Notes under the pieces: model-generated | The model's input: the letters and a program-made list of their open reading frames with translations, nothing else | Told to the model about the DNA's origin: nothing | Databases searched by the model: none | In this document: piece by piece, positions 46,245 through 56,982 of the stretch | How the letters are laid out: each line of letters opens with the position of its first letter | Numbering within the stretch: the stretch's first letter is position 1 | Origin: Myoxocephalus aenaeus | Lineage: Eukaryota > Chordata > Actinopteri > Perciformes > Cottidae | Direction of reading: 5' to 3' | DNA: 64,000 nucleotides | Assembly: GCA_038501785.1 (NCBI GenBank) | Contig: JBAMJR010000243.1 | Coordinates: forward strand, 670,001 to 734,000 | Made by a program: the position numbers and the translations under genes

Positions 46245-46344
46245 ACCATAACCTTTTTACCAAAACCAGAGATTAAAGCTGATTTATTACTGAAAATGTT
46301 TTTTTTAATGCTTTTTTACCTGTTGTGCAACATTGAAATACATT

Positions 46345-47690
46345 TCTTTATGAATGAATGAATGAATGAATGAATGAATATATACTTTATTAATCCCCGA
46401 GGGGAAATTTGGTGTTGGGGTAGCAGCAACTTACAACAAAATAAATAAAAACAGCAGGATGAAAGATAAAAGATATATACAATAATAATAAAAATAATAA
46501 TAATAATAATAAAATAAAATAGAAATAGAAATAGCTGGGATTGTGCAAAATATATATATATACATGTGGTTAGTCAGAGGATCTGGCAAGCGGTGATTTA
46601 TTATAAAGCCGTAATGCCGTTGGCAGGAATGTTCTCCTGTATCTGTCCTTGTTGCAGCGGAGCGTGAGGAATCTCCTCGAAAGTGCTCCGCTGACCCTGC
46701 AGTAGGTGGTGGAGAGGGTGGTCCGGGTTGTCCAATATGGACAAAAGTTCTCCACCACCTGTTCCAGAAACTCCTGCCTGCAGCCAATGATGGAGCCGGC
46801 TTTCTTAACTATCTTGTTAAGTCTGTTGGTGTCACCGGCTCCAATGCTGCTCCCCCAGCAGACGATGGAGAAGTACAGGGCGCTGGCCACAACCGACTGG
46901 TAGAACATCTCCAGCATCTTGCTGCACACATTAAAGGATCGAAGCTTCCTCAGGAAAAAGAGTCGACTCATCCCCTTCTTGTACACAGCGTTGATGTTGT
47001 TCTTCCAGTTCAGTCGGCTGTCGATGGAAACACCCAGGTACCTGTACTCCTCCACCATGTCCACGTCCTCTCCAAGAACACTCAGAGGTCTAGGAGCAGT
47101 CGCCTTCCTCCTGAAGTCCACCACCATCTCTCTGGTCTTGGTCACGTTCAGCAGCAGGTGATTCTCACCGGCCCACTCCACAAAGTCACTCACCACTGCC
47201 CTGTACTCCTCCTCCCGTCCATCCCTAATACACCCGACCACCGCAGAGTCATCAGAGTACTTCTGCAGATGGCATGACTCTGTGTTGTACTGGAAGTCAG
47301 GGGTGTACAGGGTGAACAGGAAGGGTGACAGAACAGTTCCCTGTGGGGCTCCAACATCACTGACCACCGTTTCAGACAGCACACGGCCCATTCTGACAAA
47401 CTGTGGTCTGCCTGTGAGGTAGTCAGTGATCCAGGAGATGGTGGACGAGTCTACCCCCACCACCCGCAGCTTCTCACTCAGTAGCAGTGGTTGGATGGTG
47501 TTAAATGCACTGGAGAAGTCAAAGAAAGTGACTCTCACAGAGACACCGGTTCCATCCAGGTGCGACTGAGCTCGTTGCAGCAGGTAGATGATGGCGTCGT
47601 CCACTCCCACATGAGGCTGGTAAGCAAATTGTAGAGGGTCGACGACGCCATCATCTACCTGCTGCAACCGCACTTCAATCTTTGTGCTGA
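46345..47690 (-). mobile_element. Rex1-like non-LTR retrotransposon, 5'-truncated, long open RT frame
   Basis: A 367-codon minus-strand frame (47673-46570) is open across most of an RT domain: DPLQFAYQPHVGVDDAIIYL, FFDFSSAFNTIQPL (palm motif A), GAPQGTVLSPFLFTLYTPDF, KYSDDSAVVG (the YxDD catalytic box, with the second Asp pair intact), YRYLGVSIDSRLNW and a C-terminal RFLTLRCNKDRYRRTFLPTA. The 3' end is TTTCCCCTCGGGGATTAATA then a GAATG-type tandem tail at 46352-46380, as in fish Rex1/Babar. The endonuclease and start of RT are missing. The long open frame suggests a young insertion. Confidence 0.85.
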
Positions 47691-47723
47691 TTATGAGAAA
47701 AATATGGATGTAATATATATATA

Positions 47724-48560
47724 TACACTCACCTAAAGGATTATTAGGAACACCATACTAATACTGTGTTTGACCCCCTTTCGCCTTCAGAACTGCCTTA
47801 ATTCTACGTGGCATTGATTCAACAAGGTGCTGAAAGCATTCTTTAGAAATGTTGGCCCATATTGATAGGATAGCATCTTGCAGTTGATGGAGATTTGTGG
47901 GATGCACATCCAGGGCACGAAGCTCCCGTTCCACCACATCCCAAAGATGCTCTATTGGGTGGAGATCTGGTGACTGTGGGGGCCATTTTAGTACAGTGAA
48001 CTCATTGTCATGTTCAAGAAACCAATTTGAAATGATTGGAGCTTTGTGACATGGTGCATTATCCTGCTGGAAGTAGCCATCAGAGGATGGGTACATGGTG
48101 GCCATAAAGGGATGGACATGGTCAGAAACAATGCTCAGGTAGGCCGTGGCATTTAAACGATGCCCAATTGGCACTAAGGGGCCTAAAGTGTGCCAAGAAA
48201 ACATCCCCCACACCATTACACCACCACCACCAGCCTGCACAGTGGTAACAAGGCATGATGGATCCATGTTCTCATTCTGTTTACGCCAAATTCTGACTCT
48301 ACCATCTGAATGTCTGAACAGAAATCGAGACTCATCAGACCAGGCAACATTTTTCCAGTCTTCAACTGTCCAATTTTGGTGAGCTCTTGCAAATTGTAGC
48401 CTCTTTTTCCTATTTGTAGTGGAGATGAGTGGTACCCGGTGGGGTCTTCTGCTGTTGTAGCCCATCCGCCTCAAGGTTGTGCGTGTTGTGGCTTCACAAA
48501 TGCTTTGCTGCATACCTCGGTTGTAACGAGTGGTTATTTCAGTCCAAGTTGCTCTTCTAT
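47724..48560 (-). mobile_element. Tc1-like transposon, truncated, with intact catalytic triad
   Basis: Left TIR ACACTCACCTAAAGGATTAT is present at about 47725. The minus-strand frame 48513-47758 (251 codons) encodes the transposase from its second helix-turn-helix: TTLRRMGYNSRRPHRVPL, then DDE residues in WSDESRF, QQDNAPCH and PDLHPIEHLWD, ending LKAKGGQTQY. Codons continue upstream to about 48555, then a stop; the N-terminal DNA-binding part and the second TIR are missing. Confidence 0.9.
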
Positions 48561-48564
48561 CAGC

Positions 48565-48653
48565 TTGAATCAGTCAAGTTTTTTCATGTCAACTCCATTG
48601 TTGAAAAACATGTGTCAATGTCCAAATATTTATGGACCTGAACAGTCAGGTCC

Positions 48654-48655
<2 letters not shown>
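48565..48655. mobile_element. Isolated TIR of a second Tc1 family
   Basis: TGTGTCAATGTCCAAATATT then TATGGACCTGA is the reverse complement of a widespread Tc1-type end (GGTCCATAAATATTTGGACA). It abuts the broken 5' side of the previous element, suggesting one insertion or deletion joined two Tc1 elements. A (TA)n follows. Confidence 0.7.

Positions 48656-48704
<49 letters not shown>
48656..48704 (+). repeat. (TA)n microsatellite
   Basis: TA repeat with one TG interruption; a second shorter one lies at 48822-48844. Confidence 0.95.
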
Positions 48705-48705
<1 letters not shown>

Positions 48706-48861
48706 TGTGTAAATGTAAACACATATGTGTTTGTACATCTCTTCCTTGCTAATATATTATAGTTTTCTTATTTCTTCCTGTGCTGTTTTTATATAGTGTT
48801 ATTTGTATTGCTTTATTGTATTATATATATATATATATATATATGCGTGTTGAATACTTTC

Positions 48862-50460
48862 AGTGAGTACGGAAAGTATTCAGACCCCTTTAAATTGTTC
48901 ACCCTTTGTTTCATTGCAGCCATTTGCTAATTTCTCATTAATGTACACTCAGCACCCCATCTTGACAGAAAAAAACTGAAATGTAGAAATGTTTGCAAAT
49001 TTATAAAAAAGAAAAACTGAACTATCAAATGTTCATAAGTATTCAAACCCTTTGCTGTGACACTCATATTTAACTCACATGCTGTCCATTTCTTCTGATC
49101 CTCCTTCAGATGATTCTACTCCTTCATTGGAGTCCAGCTTTGTTTAATTAAACTGATTGGACTTGATTAGGAAAGGCACACATCTGTCTATATAAGGCCT
49201 TACAGCTCACAGTGCATGTCAGAGCAAATGAGAATCATGAGGTCGAAGGAACTGCCCAAGGAGCTCAGAGACAGAATTGTGGCAAGGCACAGATCTGGCC
49301 AAGGTTACAAAAGAATTTCTGCAGCACTCAAGGTTCCTAAGAGCACAGTGGCCTCCATAATCCTTAAATGGAAGAAGTTTGGGACGACCAGAACTCTTCC
49401 TAGACCTGGCCGTCCAGCCAAAGAGCAATCGTGGGAGAAGAGCCTTGGTGAGAGCGATAAAGAAGAACCCAAAGATCACTGTGGCTGAGCTCCAGAGATG
49501 CAGTAGGGAGATGGGAGAAAGTTCCACAAAGTCAACTATCACTGCAGCCCTCCACCAGTCGGGGCTTTATGGCAGAGTGGCCCAACGGAAGCCTCTCCTC
49601 AGTGCAAGACATATGAAAGCCCGCATAGAGTTTGCCAAAAAACACATGAAGGACTCCCAGACTATGAGAAATAAGATTCTCTGGTCTGATGAGACCAAGG
49701 TTGAACTTTTTGGCGTTAATTCTAAGCGGTATGTGTGGAGACAACCAGGCACTGCTCATCACCTGCCCAATAAAATCCCAACAGTGAAGCATGGTGGTGG
49801 CAGCATCATGCTATGGGGTGTTGTTCAGCTGCAGGACAGGACGACTGGTTGCAATTGAAGGAAAGATGAATGCGGCCAAGTACAGAGATATCCTGGAAGA
49901 AAACCTCTTCCAGAGTACTCTGGACCTCAGACTGGGCCGAAGGTTCACCTTCCAACAAGACAATGACCCTAAGCACACACCTAAAATAACAAAGGAGTGG
50001 CTTGGGAACAACTCTGTGACCATTCTTGACCGGCCCAGCCAGAGCCCTGACCTGAACCCAATTGAGCATCTCTGGAGAGACCTGAAAATGTCTGTACACC
50101 AACGTTCACCATCCAACCTGACGGAACTGGAGAGGATCTGCAAGGAAGAATGGCAGAGGATCCCCAAATCCAGGTGTGAAAAACGTGTTTCATCATTCCC
50201 AAGAAGACTCATGGCTGTACTAGCTCAAAAGGGTGCTTCTACTCAATACTGAGCAAAGGGTCTGAATACTTATGACCATGTGATATTTCAGTTTTTCTTT
50301 TTTAATAAATTTGCAAACATTTCTGGTTTTTTTTTCTGTCAAGATGTGGTGCTGATTGTACATTAATGAGAAATAAAATGAACTTTTTTGATTTTAGCAA
50401 ATGGCTGCAATGAAACAAAGTGAAAAATGTAAAGGGTTCTGAAGACTTTCCGTACCCACT
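48862..50460 (+). mobile_element. Tc1-like transposon with both TIRs
   Basis: AGTGAGTACGGAAAGTATTC at the left and the reverse complement of AGTGGGTACGGAAAGTCTTC at the right. TIR homology continues about 65 bp inward, through TTTCATTGCAGCCATTTGC. About 1.6 kb, the usual Tc1 length, carrying the broken transposase at 49216-50252. Confidence 0.93.
49216..50252 (+). pseudogene. Tc1 transposase with two frameshifts
   Basis: Frame one (49216 on) gives the first helix-turn-helix, ELPKELRDRIVARHRSGQGY. Frame two (about 49410-49845) gives the second DNA-binding part and the first catalytic Asp in LWSDETKVELF. Frame three (about 49840-50252) gives the second Asp in QQDNDPKHT and the Glu in NPIEHLWRDL, ending AQKGASTQY. 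All three DDE residues survive but in different frames. The first shift is near 49420 and the second near 49840. Confidence 0.9.
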
Positions 50461-50598
50461 TTCCGTAATATTATTATAATATAATTATACCTTTTATAAA
50501 CTGAATCATAAAGTATTTAATACAACTATATATAATATATTTATAAACTTTGAGCTTAACATTGCATTTTTAGTCTTTTTTTATGTCTCTCCTACTAC

Positions 50599-51785
50599 AG
50601 ACCTTATAACACAGGACGTTTCACGTCTGGCCAAGCCATTGTATGAACTGTTAGCAGCCCCTCCAAGTGGTACAGATTTTTCGCCTAAAACCAATGTCAA
50701 GTTCCCCGTCTTTTGACTTTGAATGCATTTCCCCACTTGAAAGGGAATGGTGGATCTATCACAGATTCTTACTGGATTTCACTGAAAATGACAACTTTTC
50801 CTTTTTCTTTCTCTTATTTTGGAGTTTAGGTCTAAGCCATTTCAGTCGTTTCCACTCGTTCCATATAACAAACGAGAGAGGTGAAAAACCTTTACAGAGA
50901 AAACAGAAAAACCCACATTTCAATATGCCAGAAAAAGCACTCTTTTCAATTTGCACCCGTGCATACTGCATAAGCGCACAACCTACCTTCACCACCTACG
51001 GATCCCCAGATGTGCTTCACAATTATCCATATTTCCATTAGATAATTGTATATTTAGTAATTGTATATTTAATACAATTTATAATATTATCTATATTCGG
51101 ATTTACATGTTTTACTTTTTATCTATATATTTCTGATTGAAAATCCAAAACATGTTTGACTTGACAACCAAAGTCCCCAAAAGAAAAGCAACACTGAAAA
51201 AGGGGAAGCACCAATACTGCCATGTGACTTCCTGCCTGTAGCTGAAAACACAACACCACAACCACTCCAGAGCGCGGGGCAAGTAAGGAACAGAACAGAA
51301 TATCTCAAAAGAGAAAGGAGACAACCACAGACACTGACATATGACACACTTCGACAGCCTAGTTTCACACAGAACAGTGTCCACCAGAGAAATAGCTGTG
51401 AACAATTACTGGCGACCTTGGTAGAGGACATGAATTGATACAGCTTATTGACTGAGAAAGAGACTCTGGCTTTTGGCTTGGGAAGAGCAGAGCAAACAAT
51501 CTGTTGGCCGAAGTGTCTCTGGGTGTTTGAGTATGACGTGGGTATGAGGACTGCCAGAGAAAGAAACCCACCCAGGTTCAAGGACTAATAAGATGATAGT
51601 GATGTGAAATGACAAAGTAATGCACAGTGATCATGATCACAGTGCTTGCTGGTTATGGTGCCAAAGAAAAACATACCCTTTATGTTAAATTATAGCATGA
51701 TGCCCAATCATTGCAATACCAGTCGATGTATTGTAAGGGTTAAATGTCGGGATGACATATTTTCAGGTGGGGGAGAGTGTGAGAT
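50599..51785 (+). pseudogene. Internally deleted Ty3/gypsy retrotransposon fragment
   Basis: About 50600-50700 reads DLITQDVSRLAKPLYELLAA, the segment after the RT in gypsy-type pol. About 51200-51430 reads KRERRQPQTLTYDTLRQPSF, the pol C-terminus; the RNase H and integrase between them are gone. GGTGGGGGAGAGTGTGA at 51766 looks like the polypurine tract before a 3' LTR. All frames are broken. Confidence 0.6.
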
Positions 51786-52038
51786 AGATGTATGTTTAAA
51801 TTGTTGTAAGAATAGCAATTAATTCGCTGAACACTATTGTATACCAATTGTTTTTCTTTAGTTTTCATAAGTAACTGATATTATATAGTAATGTGGGTCA
51901 TATCTAAAACAGCCAGTAGGTGTCTCCATCTCACCACTAGGGGGGGGTTGTCTGCACATTGTATTCACGCTTCTTTGTCAACTTTCTCAGAAGACGAACA
52001 TGACGGAAGAGAAAGGAAGAGAGTAAGGCCCAATCTCA

Positions 52039-52875
52039 GGCCGTTTCTCAATAAGCGTTCTTCTCTGTACTTGTGTTCTCGTGGACTCGTGAAACGTCAT
52101 CAGTCGCGGCCCAAGTACTGTTCCAATTCAAAAGTCCGCTTCTCGCCAAGCACTGTGAAAAAAAAAAAAAACGGATGTGACTTGATCCTCCCATTTTACC
52201 GGGGATGCATCAGAGCAGACTTGAGCGTACTTGAGAGAGCCAATATCCCAGAATGCATTTCGGACCAGCAAACGGGGAACAATGGCGGATGAGAAAACTC
52301 ACAACTGAAAGTTGACATTCTATAAATACTACCGTTGTTGAGTCACAAAATGTAATTTTAGGATGTTTTCAGGCGAGAAGTTATTTGTTTAAGCATCAAA
52401 TCTGTGGTCGGTTTGTCCAGACTCATCTTATTTAAAAAGATACGCCGACGGGTTGAGGTCCTGCTGAGGGACCGTGAGCCCCGTCAGCACCGGGCCGTCA
52501 GCGCTCTGCTGCCCGCCGACAGCAGCTTGATCTCGGCTGGACTTTTTGAAATGATCCGCTGGCTCCGATGTCTCCGTATCGATTAAACATGAGATATAAA
52601 TCGACTTTGAGGATCTAACAAGCAATCTTTATTATTTATTCAGTCACATTAAATCAGTTTGACTGAGGGAAAGGTTACGATTTATAACTTAAGATTTTAA
52701 TTTAACTTTTACTTTGAACTACAGTCTTATTACTTTTGACCGAATTGTTTGCAATTATATGTGTATCTATATAAATATATAAGTATATATATATATATAT
52801 ATAAAATGTATAAACATATTATATATACAATTATGTGTATCTATATAAGTATATAAAATACATATTTATAAACAC

Positions 52876-52930
<55 letters not shown>

Positions 52931-53191
52931 ATGATATGTGTATGTCTGTGAAACCAGTGCAAAAAAAGGAGGGTTGTCATATTTTGTTTGACTGTAAAAA
53001 TACTTTACAGTGAAGAATCAGAGTAACTCATGACAACGACAGCTGAGGTGGTGACGTCATCAAGTCAGCTGCTGTTCCAATTCCAGAAAGACCGTCCTGT
53101 GTCCTCCCGTCCTTGAGAGTCTGGACTCCCAAGTCCAAACTCCAAAAGTTCACAAGTCTGGATTTAGCGTACTTGGTATTGAGAAACGGCC
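52039..53191. mobile_element. TIR element B, inserted in the left TIR of element A
   Basis: Perfect 15-bp TIRs GGCCGTTTCTCAATA, flanked by a 3-bp duplication TCA (52036-52038 and 53192-53194). About 1.15 kb. A 3-bp duplication is typical of PIF/Harbinger, though these prefer TWA. The inside has TA microsatellites (about 52780-52925) and no transposase. Confidence 0.8.
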
Positions 53192-53411
53192 TCAATCTCC
53201 CCCCTGAACCCTGAACCCTCAGGGACTTACTGACGTCTCTAAGTGGCTGAGTGTGAGAGGCTGTGAGGGCTTGGACTGGTGTGAATATGAATGGGACAGC
53301 ACTTTGCTGTAACATATCACGTGACTACAAAAAACATATTGTGTATTCATTTTATAGTTTTTATTCACTGATTTGAACGTCTTCCTCACGAGATGATAAG
53401 TTATTTTAAAT

Positions 53412-53975
53412 AGGGTGACCAGATTTGAGTTTGTGAAAAAGAGGACACTTCGTTCCGGGGTGGGGGAGGTGGAGGGGGGAGGGGGAGAGAGATGGTTATA
53501 TTGCAAATTGTTACTACCGGTCTACAAGAACTTTAAAAATGGCGGTGTAGGAAGACAAACCGGAAAGAGCAACCGCCGGAAATTACGTTCTGAGCGGACC
53601 AATCACAGCGTTGCGGTCCGCGTCAACGCGACGCGTAGTTAGGATTTTTTGGAGGTGCGCATCAGGCTACGGCGTAGGGGTCTGCGTCGACGGCGTAGCT
53701 ACGGCGTAGGTACGCCGTCGACCTGACGGAGAACCATAAATAAGCCTTTACATTTACGTTGAGATCGGTCGACCAATGACAGTTCTCTCTACAGTCAGAG
53801 CTTGCGCAAGAAGGTGGAACGTGAGGGAGATACCATTTCCAAAACTTGTAAGGGGGTAATAACTATTTTCCCGGACACAGCAAAATCCCGGACGTTTTTG
53901 GAATCCCTGCCGGACGCTTTTTTTAGGTCTCGAAAAGAGGACATGTCCGGGAAAAAGAGGACGTCTGGTCACCCT
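53412..53975. mobile_element. TIR element D, inserted in element A, 9-bp target duplication
   Basis: AGGGTGACCAGA and its reverse complement TCTGGTCACCCT bound 564 bp, flanked by a perfect 9-bp duplication ATTTTAAAT (53403-53411 and 53976-53984). GAGGAC-rich sub-terminal repeats and GTCCGGGAAAAAGAGGAC are present at the right end. Non-coding; superfamily not determined. Confidence 0.9.
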
Positions 53976-54515
53976 ATTTTAAATGATCTATTTACTCGTT
54001 TGTAAAAACGAAATGTTTGATGAATGTAAATAAATATTTATTTATATATTTTCTGCTTGCATTCCTCTGATTTCATGTGTTTTTATGTTCCATCTTAATC
54101 CGTAATGTTGTAGTGTATTTTATCGGGCTGAACGCCCACGTGTCTCTTTGTTTACCTTCTTTCTTTTTTACATCTTCATGCTTCCATTGGGAACTGCATG
54201 TTTAACGTCACATTGCTATGAACTGTGGGTAATTCCCTTAGGCAAAGTCAACATCTAATGCTGATTTAGGGAAAGGGTTCATAAAGGGCTCAAAATGTCT
54301 GCCAGAGAGCCATCAAGCACTCGACGATGCACTCACCCCTAAACCCTCAAGGACTTCGCGGGAGCGCGCCTCAAAGTCCGTGAGTCCGTAAGGGTGGAGA
54401 TTGAGACTGGGCCAAAGGAAGAGTAAGGACGAGTGTAACAGTGAACAGGCACCCTCATTAATATGTTGTTATAACTGTATTTAAGGTGATATTTCTATTT
54501 AAAGGCACACATTGG

Positions 54516-55153
54516 GTCAATTCCAATCTCCACCCTTACGGACTCACAGACTTTGAGGCGCGCTCCCGCAAAGTCCTTGAGGGTTTAGGGGTGTCCCATT
54601 GTCACATCGTAGAGTGCTTGAGGGCTCTCTGGCAGACATTTTGAGCCCTTTATGATCCCTTTCCGTAAGTCAGCATTAGATGCTGACTTTGCCTAAGGGA
54701 ATTACCCACAGTTCATAGCAATGTGACGTTAAACACGCAGTTCCCAAGGAAGCAAGGAGACGTAAAAAAAAAAAAGGTAAACAAAGAGACACGTGGGCGT
54801 TCAGCCCGATAAAATACATTTACACTACAACATTACGGATTAAAGATGGAACATAAAAACACATGTTTTGTTTACATTCATCAAAAATTTCGTTTGGACA
54901 AAAACAAGTAAATATATCATCTAAAATGACTTCTCATCTCGTGAGGAAGATGTTCAAATCAATGAATAAAAAGTATAAAATAAATACACAATATTTTTTA
55001 TGTAGTCACGTGATATGTTGCAGCAAAGTGCTGTCCCATTCATATTCACACCAGTTCAAGCCCTCACAGCCTCTCACACTCAGCCACTTAGAGACGTCAG
55101 TAAGTCCCTGAGGGTTCAGGGCTTGAGGGTTTAGGGGGGAGATTGGGATTGAC
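54516..55153. mobile_element. TIR element A, copy 2, inverted relative to copy 1
   Basis: TIRs GTCAATTCCAATCTCC and, at the right, the reverse complement of GTCAATCCCAATCTCCCCCC. The whole 638 bp aligns to copy 1 on the opposite strand (for example CGCGCTCCCGCAAAGTCC and CACGTGGGCGTTCAGCCCGA). About 100 bp separate the copies, making an imperfect long palindrome. Confidence 0.85.
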
Positions 55154-55440
55154 GCATTGTTCAAGGAAATTGTTATGTTTGTTAACTAAGGATAGTGAGA
55201 AGGTAAATTATATTGTCATCGTAATGAAGTGTAGTGTTGGTAAAAAACTTGAATAAAACCATGTGTTTGAAGAATGTATAAACAATAACGGTATAAAAGA
55301 TATGTGAGCAATGTTTCAATTTTTATGTCAAGTTTACTTCATAATAATTAACTATATTGCATAATGTTTTATATTTTCTTTAAATGTACAGGATATTGAA
55401 GTCATAGATGTATTGTTTGTAGCAGTACCAGTATAACAGG

Positions 55441-55815
55441 TTGTCACAGTTCAGCTCCACTCCCTCTCACTCTGTTTGTCAGCCCCTCCCTCCTCGTCAG
55501 TCTAACTCCCTTCACCTGTTCACTCACCTGCCTCTGATCACCAATCAAGCCCCATATATGGACTCCTGCCTCCCAGACACACCTTGCCAGACTGTTTTTC
55601 ATGCCAAACTCTCCAGCACTCATTCATGCACTGGTTTCCTGTTCCTGACCCTGCCTGTCCCTGTTTAACCTGCTACACATGACTCCCGGTGAACCTGCCT
55701 GCCTTTCCGATCCTGACTCTGCTGTGCTCTACTGTTTCCGGACATTCTAATAAAAGGTCAAAGATCCCCGGAGTCGTGTGTGTTGCACTTGGGTCCAGGT
55801 ACGACCCGTTACTCC
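55441..55815 (+). mobile_element. Candidate solo LTR
   Basis: Starts TGTCACAGTTCAGCTCCAC, C/T-rich with repeated CCTGCCTG and CCTGACC, a polyadenylation-like CTAATAAAAGG at 55749 and an end GGTCCAGGTACGACCCGTTA. This resembles LTRs of teleost gypsy-type elements. No clear target duplication was found. Confidence 0.5.
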
Positions 55816-56857
55816 GTTATTGATTACTCGATTATGAATAATACAACTCCTGAATTGGTATTAAAACATGATGCGCTCAGCTTTTGCCATAAGACACAAT
55901 TAAGTAAGTGACAAGAATTTGACATTAGAATACATTTAGGACACACCCAATTTTGTAAAAACAAGGGAAACTTAACATGTTATATTAATCAATTATATCT
56001 CAAGGGTTGCTGTATAGAGTTCTTCTCACAGTGTATTAGGAGTGGGAATCACAAGAGTCTCCACAAAACGGGATAAGATTATGTTGTTAATCTCACTTCT
56101 CAATACATTTCTAATATGCCTATATCCAATATTTATCAACTATTTCCTTTTAGCATGTGGAAATATTTGGGCTCATTGGACAGCAGAAATGTGTTTTGGA
56201 ACCTTTAAAGTGAGAAATTGTGGATTTTGGTAGTACAGTGATGGAAACCAGTGGTAAACCTGATGTTTAAAGTAAATAACTAGATGTAAATCACATGAAA
56301 AGTACATACAATTGGTGAATCTGATGTTTAGAGTAGATAGATATAGATATGCACTTTACAACATCTCCACCAGAGAGCACTCTGTTCATTTCAAAACCAC
56401 CCATCTGCAGTGAGCCTGAGCGGCCTGTAGTGGACTGTCACACATCAGGTCTATCACAAGCAATCATTTGGTCTCATCAGGAGTCTTTAAGTCATGTCAA
56501 AATGTATTTGATACACATGTTTCAGTTCAAAAGTAGACTACATGACCTTCAGAGCAGCTGATGTGTCTGCTGGATGGCAGGCATTGGAAAGACAACTGGC
56601 TTGCGTGACAGTGCCTCTGTGGAAACATGGGACTTGACTACACACAAAGTAGTACAATGCAAATGATGAGGCTGATGGAGACCTGCCAGGGACAGTGCAG
56701 TCTGTTCCACGCTGCTGGTCTGACCTTGACGATCAGACTGCTGATTTTCCAATTCCCCTGCAGGCAAAGATCCATATCACATTACTGCTGTGGAACCGTT
56801 TTTTTTATTTTGTATTATTCAATTGGACAGGTTTCAGTCTTAATTCTAAAAACATTT

Positions 56858-56982
56858 GATCTCAATTAGAGATCAATTGAGATCAAATTATTGATCAAGG
56901 GGTGACCCCGAATACTCGGATCTCAATTAGAGATTAATTGAGATCCAATTATTGATCAAGGGGTGACCCCGAATACTCGATC
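56858..56982 (+). repeat. Two tandem units of about 61 bp
   Basis: Each unit reads TCTCAATTAGAGAT(C/T)AATTGAGAT, then ATTATTGATCAAGGGGTGAC and CCCGAATACTCG. Each contains an internal inverted repeat (GATCTCAATT / AATTGAGATC). Confidence 0.9.

Larger units (their letters stand above)
42959..46260 (+). other. mmp11: mmp11 3' flank or 3' UTR, invaded by repeats
   Basis: No AATAAA was noticed between the mmp11 stop and 46239, where ATTAATAAAACC follows unique-looking sequence. The 3' UTR may therefore be long and contain the hAT-like element at 44606-45972, or use a non-canonical signal nearer the stop. An open frame at about 44424-44632 follows a possible acceptor (see findings). Confidence 0.4.
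52027..54413. mobile_element. TIR element A, copy 1, with two other elements inserted
   Basis: Left end GGCCCAATCTCA plus, after removing the insertion at 52039-53191 and one TCA, ATCTCCCCCC; right end is the reverse complement of GGCCCAGTCTCAATCTCCAC. Removing both insertions and their duplications leaves about 658 bp, matching copy 2 (638 bp). The flanks share AAAGGAAGAG(AG)TAA (52012-52026 and 54414-54426), a likely target duplication. Superfamily not determined. Confidence 0.8.

Noticed and set aside
51112..51581. 152-codon minus-strand frame with hydrophobic stretches
   Set aside because: It lies opposite the gypsy pol tail, whose plus-strand motif RRQPQTLTYDTLRQP is the recognisable signal.
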